From Rallus limicola (taxonomy: Eukaryota; Chordata; Aves; Gruiformes; Rallidae), in the NCBI GenBank assembly GCA_022605955.1, contig JAKCOZ010000012.1:24860015-24924014 (forward strand): 64,000 nucleotides of DNA, given 5' to 3'. A program made the translations under genes and the position numbers. Below the pieces are notes generated by a model, which worked only from the letters and a program-made list of their open reading frames with translations, was not told the origin of the DNA and ran no database searches. Positions 25,912 through 37,400 of this stretch are shown one piece after another (the stretch's first letter is position 1; the number at the start of each line of letters is the position of its first letter).

Positions 25912-28758
25912 ATGAAACCCACCACGGCAGAGACGCTTCATAAAGGAAGGATGTTGTGGATAATTCTTCTAAGCACAATTGCTCTAGCATGGACTACACC
26001 AATTCCCTTGATAGAGGACTCGGAGGAACTCGATGAGCCCTGCTTTGATCCATGTTACTGTGAAGTGAAGGAGAGCCTTTTCCATATACATTGCGACAAT
26101 AAAGGATTTATAAATATTAGTCAGATAACAGAGTCGTGGTCGAGACCTTTTAAACTTTATCTGCAGAGGAATTCCATGAGGAAATTGTACACCAACAGTT
26201 TTCTTCACTTGAACAATGCTGTGTCTATTAACCTTGGGAACAATGCACTGCAGGACATTCAGACAGGGGCTTTTAACGGGCTCCGAGTCCTGAAGAGGTT
26301 GTATTTGCACGAAAACAAATTGGACATTTTCAGAAACGACACTTTCCTGGGTTTGGAAAGTCTGGAATATCTGCAGGCAGATTACAATGTCATTAAACGG
26401 ATTGAAAGCGGGGCATTTCGAAACCTAAGTAAATTGAGGGTCCTTATCCTAAATGACAATCTTATCCCCATGCTTCCCACCAACTTATTTAAGTCTGTGT
26501 CCTTAACCCACTTGGACTTGCGCGGGAACCGGCTAAAAGTCCTTTCGTACCGCGGGATGTTGGACCATATTGGCAGGAGCCTGATGGAGATCCAGCTGGA
26601 GGAGAACCCGTGGAACTGTACGTGTGAGATTGTGCAGCTGAAGAGCTGGCTGGAGCGCATCCCCTACACGGCCCTGGTGGGGGACATCACCTGCGAGACC
26701 CCTTTCCACTTCCACGGGAAGGACCTGCGGGAAATCAAAAGAAGCAAGCTCTGCCCTATGCTGTCCGACTCTGAGGTGGAAGCCAGCTTGGGCATCCCTC
26801 AGCTGTCGTCCAGCAAGGAGAACGCGTGGCCTACGAAGCCTTCCTCCATGCTGTCCTCCTTCCATTTCACCGCTTCCTCCGTTGAGTACAAAACATCCAA
26901 CAAGCAGCCCAAGCCAACCAAGCAGCCCAGGGCTCCCCGGCCTCCCCCGACGTCGCGCGGCCTGTACCCCGGGCCAAACCAACCGCCGGTGGCTGCCTAC
27001 CAGACCCGGCCCCCCATCCCCATCATCTGCCCCACCGGGTGCTCTTGCAGTTTGCACATCAACGACCTGGGCCTGACGGTCAACTGCAAGGAGAGAGGGT
27101 TTCACAACATCTCCGAACTCCTGCCCAGGCCCTTGAACGCCAAGAAGCTGTACCTGAGCGGGAATTTGATCCAGAAAATCTACCGCTCCGATTTCTGGAA
27201 TTTTTCCTCCTTGGATCTCTTGCACCTGGGGAACAACCGGATCTCCTACGTGCAGGACGGGGCTTTTATCAACCTGCCGAATCTCAAGAGCCTGTACCTG
27301 AATGGCAATGACATCGAGCGGCTCACCCCGGGCATGTTCCGGGGCCTGCAGAGTTTGCATTACCTGTACTTCGAGTACAACCTGATCAGGGAAATCCAGC
27401 CGGCGGCCTTCAGCCTCATGCCCAACCTGAAGCTGCTCTTCCTCAACGACAACTTGCTCCGCACCCTTCCCACCGACGCCTTCGCCGGCACCTCCCTGGC
27501 CCGCCTCAACCTGCGCAACAACCACTTCTTGGCGCTGCCGGTGGCCGGGGTGCTCGAGCACCTCCACGCCATCGTCCAGATCGACCTGAAGCTCAACCCC
27601 TGGGACTGCACCTGCGAGCTGGTGCCGTTGAAGCAGTGGCTGGAGGCGCTCAGCTCCGTCAGCGTGGTGGGCGAGGTGCTGTGCGCCAGCCCCGAGCGCC
27701 TGGCCCGACGCGACCTGCGCTCGCTGGAGCTGGCGGCCCTCTGCCCCGCCGCCCTGCGCCCCGCCGCCGCCGCCGCCGCCGCCGCCTCGCCCCCCGCCGC
27801 CCCTCCGCCGCCCTCGGCCACCGGCGCCGCCGCCTACGAGCTGCCGCCGGCCGCCGCCGCCGTGCCGCTGTCCGTCCTCATCCTCAGCCTCCTCGTCCTC
27901 TTTTTCTCCGCCGTGTTGGTCGCCGCCGGGCTATTCGCCTTCGTGCTGCGCCGTCGCCGGAGGAAGCTGCCGTTCCGCGGCCCGCGGGCGGAGGCGGCCG
28001 ACCTGGGCGGCGTGCCGCTGCGCTGCCCGCGGCTCTTCGAGGAGGGCGGCGGCGGCGGTGGCGGCGGCGGAGGCGGCGGCGGAGGTGGGGGGGGAGAGCG
28101 CTCCCCGGAGAAGGCGCCCCCGGCGGGCCACGTCTACGACTACATCCCGCACCCGGTGACCCAGATGTGCAACAACCCCATCTACAAGCCGCGGGAGGAG
28201 GAGGAGGCGGCGGGCGGCGGCGGCGGCGGGGAGGCGGCGGAGCTGCTGCGGGGCGGCGGCGAGCGCTTCGCCCACTCCACCGCCGCCGCCGCCGTCACCG
28301 CGCAGGAGCCGGGCACCAACTACCGCACCTTGCTGGAGAAGGAGCAGGAGTGGAGCCTGGCCGTGTCCAGCTCGCAGCTCAACACCATCGTCGCCGTCCA
28401 CCCCCAGCACCCCGCGGGCGGCGGGCTGGCGGCGGGGGCCGGCGGGCTCGGGGGGGCGGCGGCGGTGGCGGGAGGCGCTCCGCGGGACCGCGACCGCCCG
28501 CCGCCCTGCGCCGTGGGTTTCGTGGACTGCCTGTACGGCACCGTGCCCAAGCTGAAGGAACTGCACGTCCACCCCCCTGGCATGCAATACCCAGACCTCC
28601 AGCAGGACGCCAGGCTCAAAGAAACCCTTCTCTTCGCGGCCGGCAAGGGCTTCTCAGACCACCAAACCCCCACAAGCGAATACCTCGAGTTAAGGGCCAA
28701 ACTCCAAACCAAGCCGGATTACCTCGAAGTCCTGGAGAAGACCACGTACCGGTTCTGA
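25912..28758 (+). CDS. SLITRK3: SLIT and NTRK-like protein 3
   Basis: A single-exon coding sequence of 948 residues. It is a type I synaptic membrane protein; family knowledge places it at postsynaptic sites, where it binds presynaptic receptor phosphatase PTP-delta and promotes inhibitory synapse formation. In order: signal peptide about 1-28; first LRR N-cap cysteines 44/48/50/61; six LRRs; LRR C-cap about 232-281 (NPWNCTC); Pro/Lys linker about 300-370; second N-cap cysteines 373/377/379/392; six LRRs; second C-cap about 562-611; transmembrane helix about 651-678 followed by RRRRRK; cytoplasmic tail ending in the Trk-like motif YLEVLEKTTYRF. I chose the ATG at 25912 because the protein from there starts as SLITRK3 does (MKPTTAE), it has A at -3, and the splice acceptor lies just upstream; the open frame before it is intron. 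Odd: an eight-Ala run (about 617-624) and a 17-Gly run (about 712-728). The recalled human protein is slightly longer (about 977). Confidence 0.97.
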   Translation: MKPTTAETLHKGRMLWIILLSTIALAWTTPIPLIEDSEELDEPCFDPCYCEVKESLFHIHCDNKGFINISQITESWSRPFKLYLQRNSMRKLYTNSFLHLNNAVSINLGNNALQDIQTGAFNGLRVLKRLYLHENKLDIFRNDTFLGLESLEYLQADYNVIKRIESGAFRNLSKLRVLILNDNLIPMLPTNLFKSVSLTHLDLRGNRLKVLSYRGMLDHIGRSLMEIQLEENPWNCTCEIVQLKSWLERIPYTALVGDITCETPFHFHGKDLREIKRSKLCPMLSDSEVEASLGIPQLSSSKENAWPTKPSSMLSSFHFTASSVEYKTSNKQPKPTKQPRAPRPPPTSRGLYPGPNQPPVAAYQTRPPIPIICPTGCSCSLHINDLGLTVNCKERGFHNISELLPRPLNAKKLYLSGNLIQKIYRSDFWNFSSLDLLHLGNNRISYVQDGAFINLPNLKSLYLNGNDIERLTPGMFRGLQSLHYLYFEYNLIREIQPAAFSLMPNLKLLFLNDNLLRTLPTDAFAGTSLARLNLRNNHFLALPVAGVLEHLHAIVQIDLKLNPWDCTCELVPLKQWLEALSSVSVVGEVLCASPERLARRDLRSLELAALCPAALRPAAAAAAAASPPAAPPPPSATGAAAYELPPAAAAVPLSVLILSLLVLFFSAVLVAAGLFAFVLRRRRRKLPFRGPRAEAADLGGVPLRCPRLFEEGGGGGGGGGGGGGGGGGERSPEKAPPAGHVYDYIPHPVTQMCNNPIYKPREEEEAAGGGGGGEAAELLRGGGERFAHSTAAAAVTAQEPGTNYRTLLEKEQEWSLAVSSSQLNTIVAVHPQHPAGGGLAAGAGGLGGAAAVAGGAPRDRDRPPPCAVGFVDCLYGTVPKLKELHVHPPGMQYPDLQQDARLKETLLFAAGKGFSDHQTPTSEYLELRAKLQTKPDYLEVLEKTTYRF

Positions 28759-29604
28759 CCGCCGCCCCGCCGCCCGCCCCGGCACCCGCCGCATGCGAGT
28801 AGAGGATACAGCTGTGTGCTCTCCCCCGCCAGATGTGCGCGCTGCGGGGAAGGGCCGTTCTCAGATCATTAATCGATGAAGTGCCTTCGCAGACTTTTGC
28901 CAGCAGATGTTAATCAATCATTATTTTTTATACTGAAACTGAGACTTTGACTGTGCCATGTCTAAGGTATATTATAATTATTATTATTATTATCGGGGAT
29001 CTTTGTATTGATCCTGATTAAGTAAATTCTATGTGTGTCTTTTTTTTCCCCCCATTTTTATTTTATTTGCTTTACTGTTGCTTTTTGTTTGTTCGTTTAT
29101 TACTACTTTTCTTTCCAGTAGTAAACTTCCTTTATATTTTCCCTTGGAGGGGAGGGGGAGGAGGGAAGATGGCATTTTGTGGCTTGCTTTCTTCTTGCCC
29201 ATCATGGCACAGATTCTGTACATTTATTTAAAAAGAAAAAAAAAAATGCAAAGAAGCAAACGAGCGCAGTTTGCTGCATGCCTGGAAACTGCAAGAGGGA
29301 AGGGAGGGGAGGGTCTTGCTCGAATGTCTCACTCTTGTCTCTCTCCCTCCCTCGCACGCACACTCACCCCTCACCCTCACCTCCACTCCCCCCCCTCCCT
29401 CCCCTCCGCTGCCAGCCCGGCCCCTACCGCGCAGCGCGGAGCGGGGTCCAGGCTGGCAGCAGAGGGGAATCCCGTGGGCTGGGGGGAAGCCACCCGGAGC
29501 AGAGCAGCCCAAAGGATGTAACCACGTGGCGCACACACCTAGGGGATGCTCAGTGACACTTCATCATGACGCCATGGTTTTTTGGAGGACATCTGCACTT
29601 TCCT

Positions 29605-29610
29605 AATAAA
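29605..29610 (+). terminator. Candidate proximal poly(A) signal AATAAA
   Basis: Canonical AATAAA in the SLITRK3 3' UTR, within TCCTAATAAAAGC. It could give a shorter transcript. Confidence 0.45.
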
Positions 29611-29852
29611 AGCAACATGCAAATATACAGGAGAAAAAAAAAAAAAAAAAAAGGAAAAAAAAAAAGCTACTGGGCACCTATCACTAACAGCTTTGTAGGA
29701 AGCACTTTTAATGTTTTCTCTCATACACACATACACGCACACACACCAAGGTACAACAATGTGCATATATTTATTCTGTAATTTCAAGTGAATATAAATT
29801 GTAAAGGTAATGTTTAATCATTGTACAGTGATGCGTCTGGTATAGCTTTCCT

Positions 29853-29858
29853 AATAAA
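29853..29858 (+). terminator. Candidate distal poly(A) signal AATAAA
   Basis: Canonical AATAAA within CCTAATAAAACGTTTTG, preceded by non-repetitive AT-rich sequence and followed by an (AT)n tract. This is the more plausible main end of the SLITRK3 message. Confidence 0.6.
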
Positions 29859-29876
29859 ACGTTTTGAAAAAAATTA

Positions 29877-29917
29877 TGCATATATATATATATATCCCCC
29901 ATATATATATATATATG
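29877..29917. repeat. (AT)n microsatellite with a CCCCC interruption
   Basis: Two TA-dinucleotide blocks separated by a short C-run. The flanking halves can pair as an inverted repeat. Confidence 0.95.
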
Positions 29918-30450
29918 AATACAAAGCTTGAACCTGAAACTTCAGCTTCCCCCTACTGAGATTTTCTTCCCCCCTCTTAACCTTGAAAGCTATTTTATTA
30001 ATAACAGTTCAATGCACTGTGATGTTAACAGAGAAAAACCCTGTACAGCTTCTCTTGCCAAGATACCACCCGAGACTTTTAAAAATCGGATTTACAATCT
30101 GTATTCCCACGCTGCACTGTACTTATGGCAGTTCCCCTGTATTTAAAAATAGGCAGCAAAATTAAGCCCGCGTCCTCGAGTGGTGTTTCTTGCAGGAGCG
30201 CTGGTTCTTCTGCCTGCTGGGAGCAGAGGGAGGCATTGCAGTCACAGTAAATGCCAAGTGAGCAGTCGGAGGAGGGCTGGGAAGGGGGCAATCAAAGCGC
30301 GTTTCAATTTTGGGCAAGGGTGAAGCCATCTGGGAAAGGATCCCAATGGCTTCCACCGCCCAGCCCACCTGCCACCCCAATGCGGATGATAACTCCCCTC
30401 TGAAACCGGAGTGAGACCAAAGACAATTGGGTTTCTATTCCTGGGAAGGT
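29918..30450. other. Intergenic, no gene seen
   Basis: Short unique stretch between the SLITRK3 3' end and a minisatellite. Nothing recognised. Confidence 0.5.
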
Positions 30451-30690
30451 CCCGGTTGGTATCTTGTCCCGGTTGGTATCTTGTCCCGGTTGGTATCTTG
30501 TCCCGGTTGGTACCTTGTTCTGGTTGGTACCTTGTCCTGGTTGTTATCTTGTTCTGGTTGGTACCTTGGCTCGGTTGGTATCTCATCCCGGTTGGTATCT
30601 TGTCCCGGTTGGTACTTTGTCCCGGTTGGTGCCTTGTCCCAGTTGGTATCTTGCTCTGGTTGGCACCTTGTCCCGGTTGGCACCTTGGCG
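30451..30690. repeat. 17-bp minisatellite, about 14 copies
   Basis: Tandem units of TATCTTGTCCCGGTTGG and variants. Thirteen complete units run exactly in register from 30460 to 30680, with partial units on both sides. Central units vary (TTCTGG, GCTCGG), while the first units are identical. Because 17 is not a multiple of 3, frames stay open on both strands and encode repetitive peptides; these are artefacts. Confidence 0.97.
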
Positions 30691-30930
30691 AGGAGCGGCT
30701 CCCGCGCGGCCGCCAGGTGGCGCCGCAACTCCAGCTCTGGCGGCCGCCGCGCGACAGGGAGGGAGCGCGGGGGAGGCCCGGGCACCCCGGCCCGGCTCCA
30801 GCCCCGCTCCCCCTCCGCTCCCGCCCCTCTCCCGGCCCCGCTAAACCTACCCGCCGGGCGCCTTATACCGGGGCATGCGGGGCCGCGAAGGGTTTACCCC
30901 GTAGCCGGTTGCCCGTGTCGCCCAGGCACT
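30690..30930. promoter_or_regulatory. Small CpG island
   Basis: About 240 bp of CpG-dense sequence with GC-box-like CCGCCCC/CCCGCCCC elements and NotI-type GCGGCCGC motifs, isolated in AT-rich surroundings downstream of SLITRK3. It could be a promoter of an unknown non-coding transcript or an insulator. No adjacent coding exon is seen. Confidence 0.5.
30708..30726 (+). promoter_or_regulatory. CTCF-like site
   Basis: GGCCGCCAGGTGGCGCCGC closely matches the core CTCF consensus (CCACCAGGGGGCGC type). It lies immediately after the 17-bp minisatellite and inside the small CpG island. Confidence 0.55.
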
Positions 30931-31181
30931 AACCTAAAGACCTTCACGTACAGAGTTTTATACAGAAATACCAATTGTGTCTGTAATTATCATTTGTCTT
31001 AACGGAACGGTCATTTATCCAGGTGAATTGCGGTTCATTTCCCCACACACGCATTCCAAAGGTATCCGCCCGGGGCATTTCTCATATTTCTCATTTCTTT
31101 TGGTTGTTGTTAGGGGACTATGGTCTGTCACTGTCCCTGTTGGTGTAGCACACGGCGGGTGTCACCTCAGACCCAGCTACA

Positions 31182-31471
31182 TTCCTCCCTTCCTTTCTCC
31201 CTTCCTCCCTTCCTTTTTCCCTTCCTTCCTTCCTTCCTTCCTTCCTTCCTTCCTTCCTTCCTTCCTTCCTTCCTTCCTTCCTTCCTTCCTTCCTTCCTTC
31301 CTTCCTTCCTTCCTTCCTTCCTTCCTTCCTTCCTTCCTTCCTTCCTTCCTTCCTTCCTTCCTTCCTTCCTTCCTTCCTTCCTTCCCTCCTTCCCTCCTTC
31401 CCTCCTTCCCTCCTTCCCTCCTTCCCTCCTTCCCTCCTTCCCTCCTTCCTTTCCTCCTTCCCTCCCTCCCC
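31182..31471. repeat. (TTCC)n microsatellite
   Basis: About 290 bp of pure pyrimidine: TTCC units about 50 deep, then TTCCCTCC-type variants. Frames of L-P-S-F on the plus strand and K-E-G-R on the minus strand are artefacts. Confidence 0.98.
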
Positions 31472-34400
31472 TTAGGAAACAACTTGTTTACACCCAGCAC
31501 AATGCCCTTTAATGGAGATAAAACCATGAATAGTCGTTTTCACCCCAAGTGTCGCTATTTATAGCTTCAGCGAGTATGGTTATCGCAGGGTTTTTTTGTC
31601 AGTCTGTCTTGGAGAGGCATCTGAGTGCGACAGAAGTAATTTCCTGAGCCTTGGTAGTGGCTGTATGTGTTTTGAGATGGAGGGACAGCTCCAAATGTCT
31701 GTAAATCTAGCATCAGCTCCATAATAAGTGGTAAAAATGCATTTGAACTTCCCAGATTCCTCTGTTAGGTTGATCACATTTTACCACTGCTGCCTTCAGC
31801 TCTAATCTGTTGGGGTTTGTTAATTTGGTTTGGGTTTGGTTTTTTTTTTGTTGTTTTGCTTTATTTTACTTTTTATGGTTCGTAGAAGAGCATGCACGTG
31901 TTAAAAGTAATACACATCAAAGTGCAAAGGCCAGATTCCTCTTATGATAATCATAATTATTACACTGATAAGACTACATGCAAGTACTGCGTGGAGCTAT
32001 ATAAATCAGGTTAAAGTACAACCCCTAGTGAGAGTGGTGCTGTATACATTTGGCAATGTCATCAAACCCCCAAGTGTTCATACTTGTATCCAAATATAGT
32101 AAAGCCAGTTGCAAATAATGTCTATATTTTAATTAAACTGCAGAAAGGCAAGAGAATTTCAACATAACTATAGGTAGTTAATCTCACCTGTGAACGGTGA
32201 GGAAATCTATTTATTCAGTGGAAATAAATTTGTTCTATGAGAATGGTATTTTGTATTAAAAGAGATCATTTTTGGCTTACGTTGAGTTATTTTTCTTTCC
32301 TTGTGTAGGAAACTTCCTCTTCCTTGTGTACTGGAATCATTTGGGGAGGATTCGCACTGGAAGTGTTGACAGTATTTAACTGTGATATCTCATGTGTGTT
32401 ATGATGACTTCTGTTTTGCTGTTTCATTGTGTTGAGCTGAGGCTGAGTGGGTGCCAGCATCGCTTTCCACTGCAGGAAGCAAAAGTGGATCCACCATCTC
32501 TGATCCGCAGCGAGTGACTCTTTTCCAATGCTTCAACCTGGGTTACTCCGAATTAATAGGGCATATTAATGATGATGGTATCATTACGGGCAGTATTATC
32601 GATAGCATTAATAATACTGGGAAGGGATCAAATAAAGTCAAACGATCTGCATACACACTGGAGCTGTTCAATGGGGTACTGTTTTAAATAAATAAACAAA
32701 TATTTTTTAAGCTTATTTCACTATTGTACAACAAGTAGCTGTACCAGCTTCAGCAGTTCAGCTTGTGGCGGTGCTCAGAACCTGTCAGGAAATCTTTCAT
32801 CATGATGTATTCATTTTATTTGCTCATTGACTATACTGAAATTCTTCCTACAGATGGAAAAGGGGAAAAAAAAATAATTAAAAAGCCAGGTAAGTCCCAG
32901 TCCCATGCAGGAAAACAGAAAGGATAACAATGGTGCTCAATTATCTGTGCTTTTTTTTGGGTGTTTTTCCTGGATATTGTCATTGATGTCACCACCGTAT
33001 TGTACTTGGGTTAAAAGATTTGTTGTTGGAGGTTTGGAAATTGTTTCCTGGATCTCTTGACTGTATCAATAGGGAAAGATGTGAAATTTTTTTGGATGGT
33101 GTGGATAATAATCTGATGTGTGGGTTGCAATCTGGCCCTGAATGTCTGTCGCAGCAAGCCAGGACCTGTACTGCTCTAGTTTTGGTGAATATTATGGGTC
33201 ATTTTATTAGGAGATTCTGTGGACATGAGTTAAGTTGTGGTAACTCAAGGTTTTGTCAGAGACCTTTCCAGACAAAGCCACTTTGGAGCATGCCATCACA
33301 GCTGATCTGGTTTTAAGCTAGAAACGTGCGGTTATGGTCAACTTGTGGTTCTCTGTGGTGAACTTGTACAGCGGCAGGGCAGGAAGGTCTCTACAAAATG
33401 TCAATATGCAATGCTCCCCGCTGCTGAAACACACAGCAAACAGCATTTCCTGGGTGCTATGCTAGTTCTCCTTGGTTCAAATACCTACTTCACACGAGCT
33501 GTTCACATGACGAACCGGCTCTAGGCAGAACAAACGTTCACGTGAAGAAAGCGTGTGGAATTTGGCCGTAAGTTTGGAAGTTCATTGCTTCCCTGCGTTA
33601 CTCAGCCAGAGAGTACAACTCCTGGCAGTGCTCCAGCCACTTAGGTGTGAACTTGTTCCAGAGCTGCACTTCTTCCAAACTCATTTGCTTTTACAACGTG
33701 GATTTATGTCCGCTCGGAAATCAGGCTGCTGAGCATCCCATGTCCCTATTTCCTGAGTTTTCCAAGGCTCGATTCTAAGTCTGGCTTCTTCAAAACTGCG
33801 ACTCCACGTATGGATTATACCATAAAACACAGTTCTTTCCATGGGAGGGTCGCAGAATAAATTCACCCAATACATAGTTTTGCAACCTCTTCGTACTAGC
33901 AGCACTTCTTTGTACAAAAATAAGCTGGTTTTTAATACTTTGCAATGTTGATGAGAGTGGAAATACATCCCTCTCTTTTTATTTTTCCCCAATTCTTGAA
34001 AAATTTCTGGTTTATTTTGGGCAAGCGTCACTACGCCCCAATTTGAAGCCTGATTGAGCTGGTGGAGGAAGTGGAGAGTGCTTGGTACAAACCCTTGTGT
34101 GAGTATGGACTGGAGGCCCAATTCTGCTCCCTTGGAGCAAGTGATGAAATGCCACATTGCTGCTCCCTTTCAGTCAACAGACTTGAGCACAGAGCAAAGC
34201 CTGAGCTCACAAAATTATGGCATATATTAAGCAGATTCAATCATTTTGAGACCAGTACTCCACGTGACTATTTCAGAATAAATTGAGTAACAGTACAGAC
34301 AAAACAGTTTCAATATCAATTCAGTGGGTTGGGTGTTTTTTTTTCTGTAAATTAATTTACAAATTAACCAAATGATCTTTAATGCTTTATATTTTAAAAT

Positions 34401-37400
34401 AAGAGCATTGGCATAAAGACAACTGTGAGCCTGTCTCAGTGGGTTCAAGAAACGTGGAAATTGGTACATGGAGTTTAGACCTGATTTCATGGGTAACCAG
34501 CTAGCCAACAGGATTATTAATGAAACATTTGCAAATTATTTGGAAATAATTTATTGGTGCTGTCTTCCTAGCAAACAAGATTAATATAATGATTGCAAAT
34601 TATTTGGAATTATTTTATTGGTATTATCTTTTTCTTTACAATTAAGAATATTAACAGGCACTGACAACAGTTTAATATATATATTTTTTAATGTCTTTTG
34701 CCTGATCCTTATATTTTCCCACTTTTAAAATTATGTACTTCTGTTTTCACTTTTGTTTAGGCTGTTGGAGTGAGGGGGGGGTTACTGATGAAAGCTTTAG
34801 TGTCGCTACACAGGGTGAAACTTCTAGGTTGTCTTTGATCACTGTGAAAGTGTTTGGAAACATTGCCCTGCGGTGGCATTTCCTCTGTTGAATTGGTTGG
34901 TATCATAGTGGCTCTCAGAACAACATCAGATAGCTCATTGATGTCCAGAAATGAGAGGAGAAGGCTAAAAGGAATGGAGCCACTGGCTTTGCCAAAGGAA
35001 TTCCCCGTCCCATGGTCATACTGGCTAGGCTCTGTATGGTGGATGTTGCATCAGTCTGTGTATTTTTGAATGTTAAGGATGTTACTCTTAAGCGTGGGGT
35101 TATTTTTAGACATTATGATGATGTATGTATATGCAATACTAAGCTGTTGGGTGCCTTAAAAAGAATAGAAAATAATAGAGGGCATAGCACAATATAAAAT
35201 ATTAACAACTCAGTCATATGTCATATACTGAATCTTTAATGTCCATTTACTTTTTCTAACATCTTTATTTTTCTACTAGAATTTTCTAAACCTCTCAAGA
35301 ATATCCTGTATATTCTATGAATTCTGAAGAAATAGTTTAGGCTCGCCAAGGGTCGAATCTCTCTGTATTTGGGAATTCAAACAGATACCAATGACTATGG
35401 AGGGACATTCCTCTCCATGGCATGTGGCATGGCAATTTGGCGTGTTGTTGTAGCACCGTGCCAGTAAGGGAGGTTCTCTGTAGTGATGACATTTTGCAGT
35501 AGGGCTTGGATAATTTCAAGCAGGAGTTCCTGAATTGGGATAAATCACTTTTGGACTGTCATAGACCGGAGATGTGCTGCTGCTTCTGATGGCACTGCCA
35601 TCCCTTCTGCTGAGGGTGAACCTGGTACCATTAGCTGGTGGGGGCATGGGGGCTCCTGAAACAGTTATTCTAAAAACAACCAACCAAACAAAACAAAAGC
35701 AGAAGAAAGTACTTTATCCCACAGGGACCTTCTCATCTGAAGTTAACGACTTTCCCCAAGTATTAAAGTGGCATTAGTAAACTGATTATGGGATTTCTTT
35801 TTCCTTTTCTTGCTTTCCTCAGAGTTACTTTGCTTTTCTGGAGACAGGAGCTGGTTTACAAGTTAAAGAACTGTAGGAATGTATTGGATAAAATGTACTT
35901 GTTTAAAATTAATTCAGTCTATCACAAGAGGAAGTGTCCTAAACTGAGATGAGTTTTCTAGAAAGCTACGTAAAGCTTTGGTTTTGTACTTGATCTCTAC
36001 ATTATTATATGTATATACATATATAATGTCCATTGTCTGAATAATCATTGACCTTTGAAGGCTTTGAACTTTGGAGTCTGTCATTGAACTTTGGAGGCTT
36101 TAGCTTTGCAAATCAAGGATAATTAATGGCTGGTTGGGTTTTTTGTTTTGTTCCATGACTGTTTGGTTTGATTTTAGTCATAGTATTACTGGAGAGAGGA
36201 AAACATTGCAGTGTGAAAATTCTTATCAAACAATGCTTTTTTAATAGGAATATCAAATTTAATTAATTCTTTTCTTTTCTTTGGAGAAGGAAGGAGTTAT
36301 GCTCAAAAGAATGTAGGAATTGCACTTGGGCTTAGTTAAGAGTTGAAATGTGTTCACTCTGCTGTGTTCCCTCATTCCTGAGAGTGCCCAGGACAGCATG
36401 GCTCAAGGGATGATGTAAGAAATTCACATTAGTGACATGCCAGGTCAGATGTGGCCAGCTAATCTCCTCCACCATCAGGTCTCATTACCCTGAGCAATCG
36501 GGTACTGGGGATACTGCACCACTGGACGCACTGGTCCTGGGTGCACAGGGTGCAAGGGAGTGCTGAGCCCTTAGGAAAATCGTGTTGTAGTGTTTCTGTG
36601 CAGGATGAGAGAGCTGGATGCCAGTAGTGGATGCTGGCTATTTAAAAGTTCATGTGCTTTAGAAAACTCATCCAGAATTTCTGTGGTGCTGCTAAACTGC
36701 CATGCAAGGGCACATCCGATCAGTCTTCATAAAAGCCCTGCTGAAAAAGATGTCTAGCTAATGTGTTCTTCTTAATTAGAGAGCAGTGTTTCTTGTGGCA
36801 TCACTTCTGTTACGTTTTCCTGCAGTGACCAAAAAGCCTGGCTGCTTTGGGAAGCAGATAGTGTTGGCAAGCAAAGAAATATGGCAAGTAAAGGTATATT
36901 TTAGATCCAGTTTATGTTAGTGTTTTCATCAAAGAAAGGGCAAGTCTTAGCTGTTGGCTCCTTGTTCTGCAGCATTTGCTGAGAATAACTAAAGGCACTC
37001 TTTGAGGGAAAGCACCTGCCAGTGTTCAGTCCGTGTCTAATTCCCCCCATGGCTTTAAACCAACAAATAAGAAATAAGAATGTATCTAATTTATATACAT
37101 AAATATAAATATAATATGTATTCCTTCTGTGAGCAGTGAAGGGCTGTGATACTACAGCCAGTGATGCTGATGGAAGGCACGGCACTGACCACCAGGAGCT
37201 GGGTTAAGTTGTGACGAGTGGGGACTGTGCCAGGGCTAAGGAAGTGAATGGCATCTCGCTGGGTCAGAGGCAGTTGATAACAACACACAATTCATGTTGA
37301 AACCTCTCTTTTTAGAGCAGGGAAACAAATATCTCTCAGATTCCCATTTTTCTGCATTTGGCCCAAGTTCTTGGCATTCTCAGCACTGCTTTTACCTATC

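Larger units (their letters stand above)
28759..29875 (+). other. SLITRK3: SLITRK3 3' UTR (predicted extent)
   Basis: GC content falls sharply after the stop codon into AT-rich sequence with T-runs, an A-rich tract (about 29632-29666) and two AATAAA hexamers. No reading frame here resembles a protein. The end is taken just past the second hexamer; the true cleavage site is not visible. Confidence 0.65.

Noticed and set aside
26533..27567. 344-codon open frame antisense to SLITRK3
   Set aside because: It lies entirely opposite the conserved LRR coding sequence; its residues are the reverse-frame image of GC-rich leucine codons and match no family.
27636..28802. 388-codon plus-strand frame overlapping the SLITRK3 tail
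   Set aside because: An R/A/P/G-rich frameshift shadow of the GC-rich SLITRK3 sequence, with no domain content.
30411..31002. Long frames on both strands with a 17-residue periodic peptide
   Set aside because: A consequence of a 17-bp tandem repeat lacking stops; no start context or homology.
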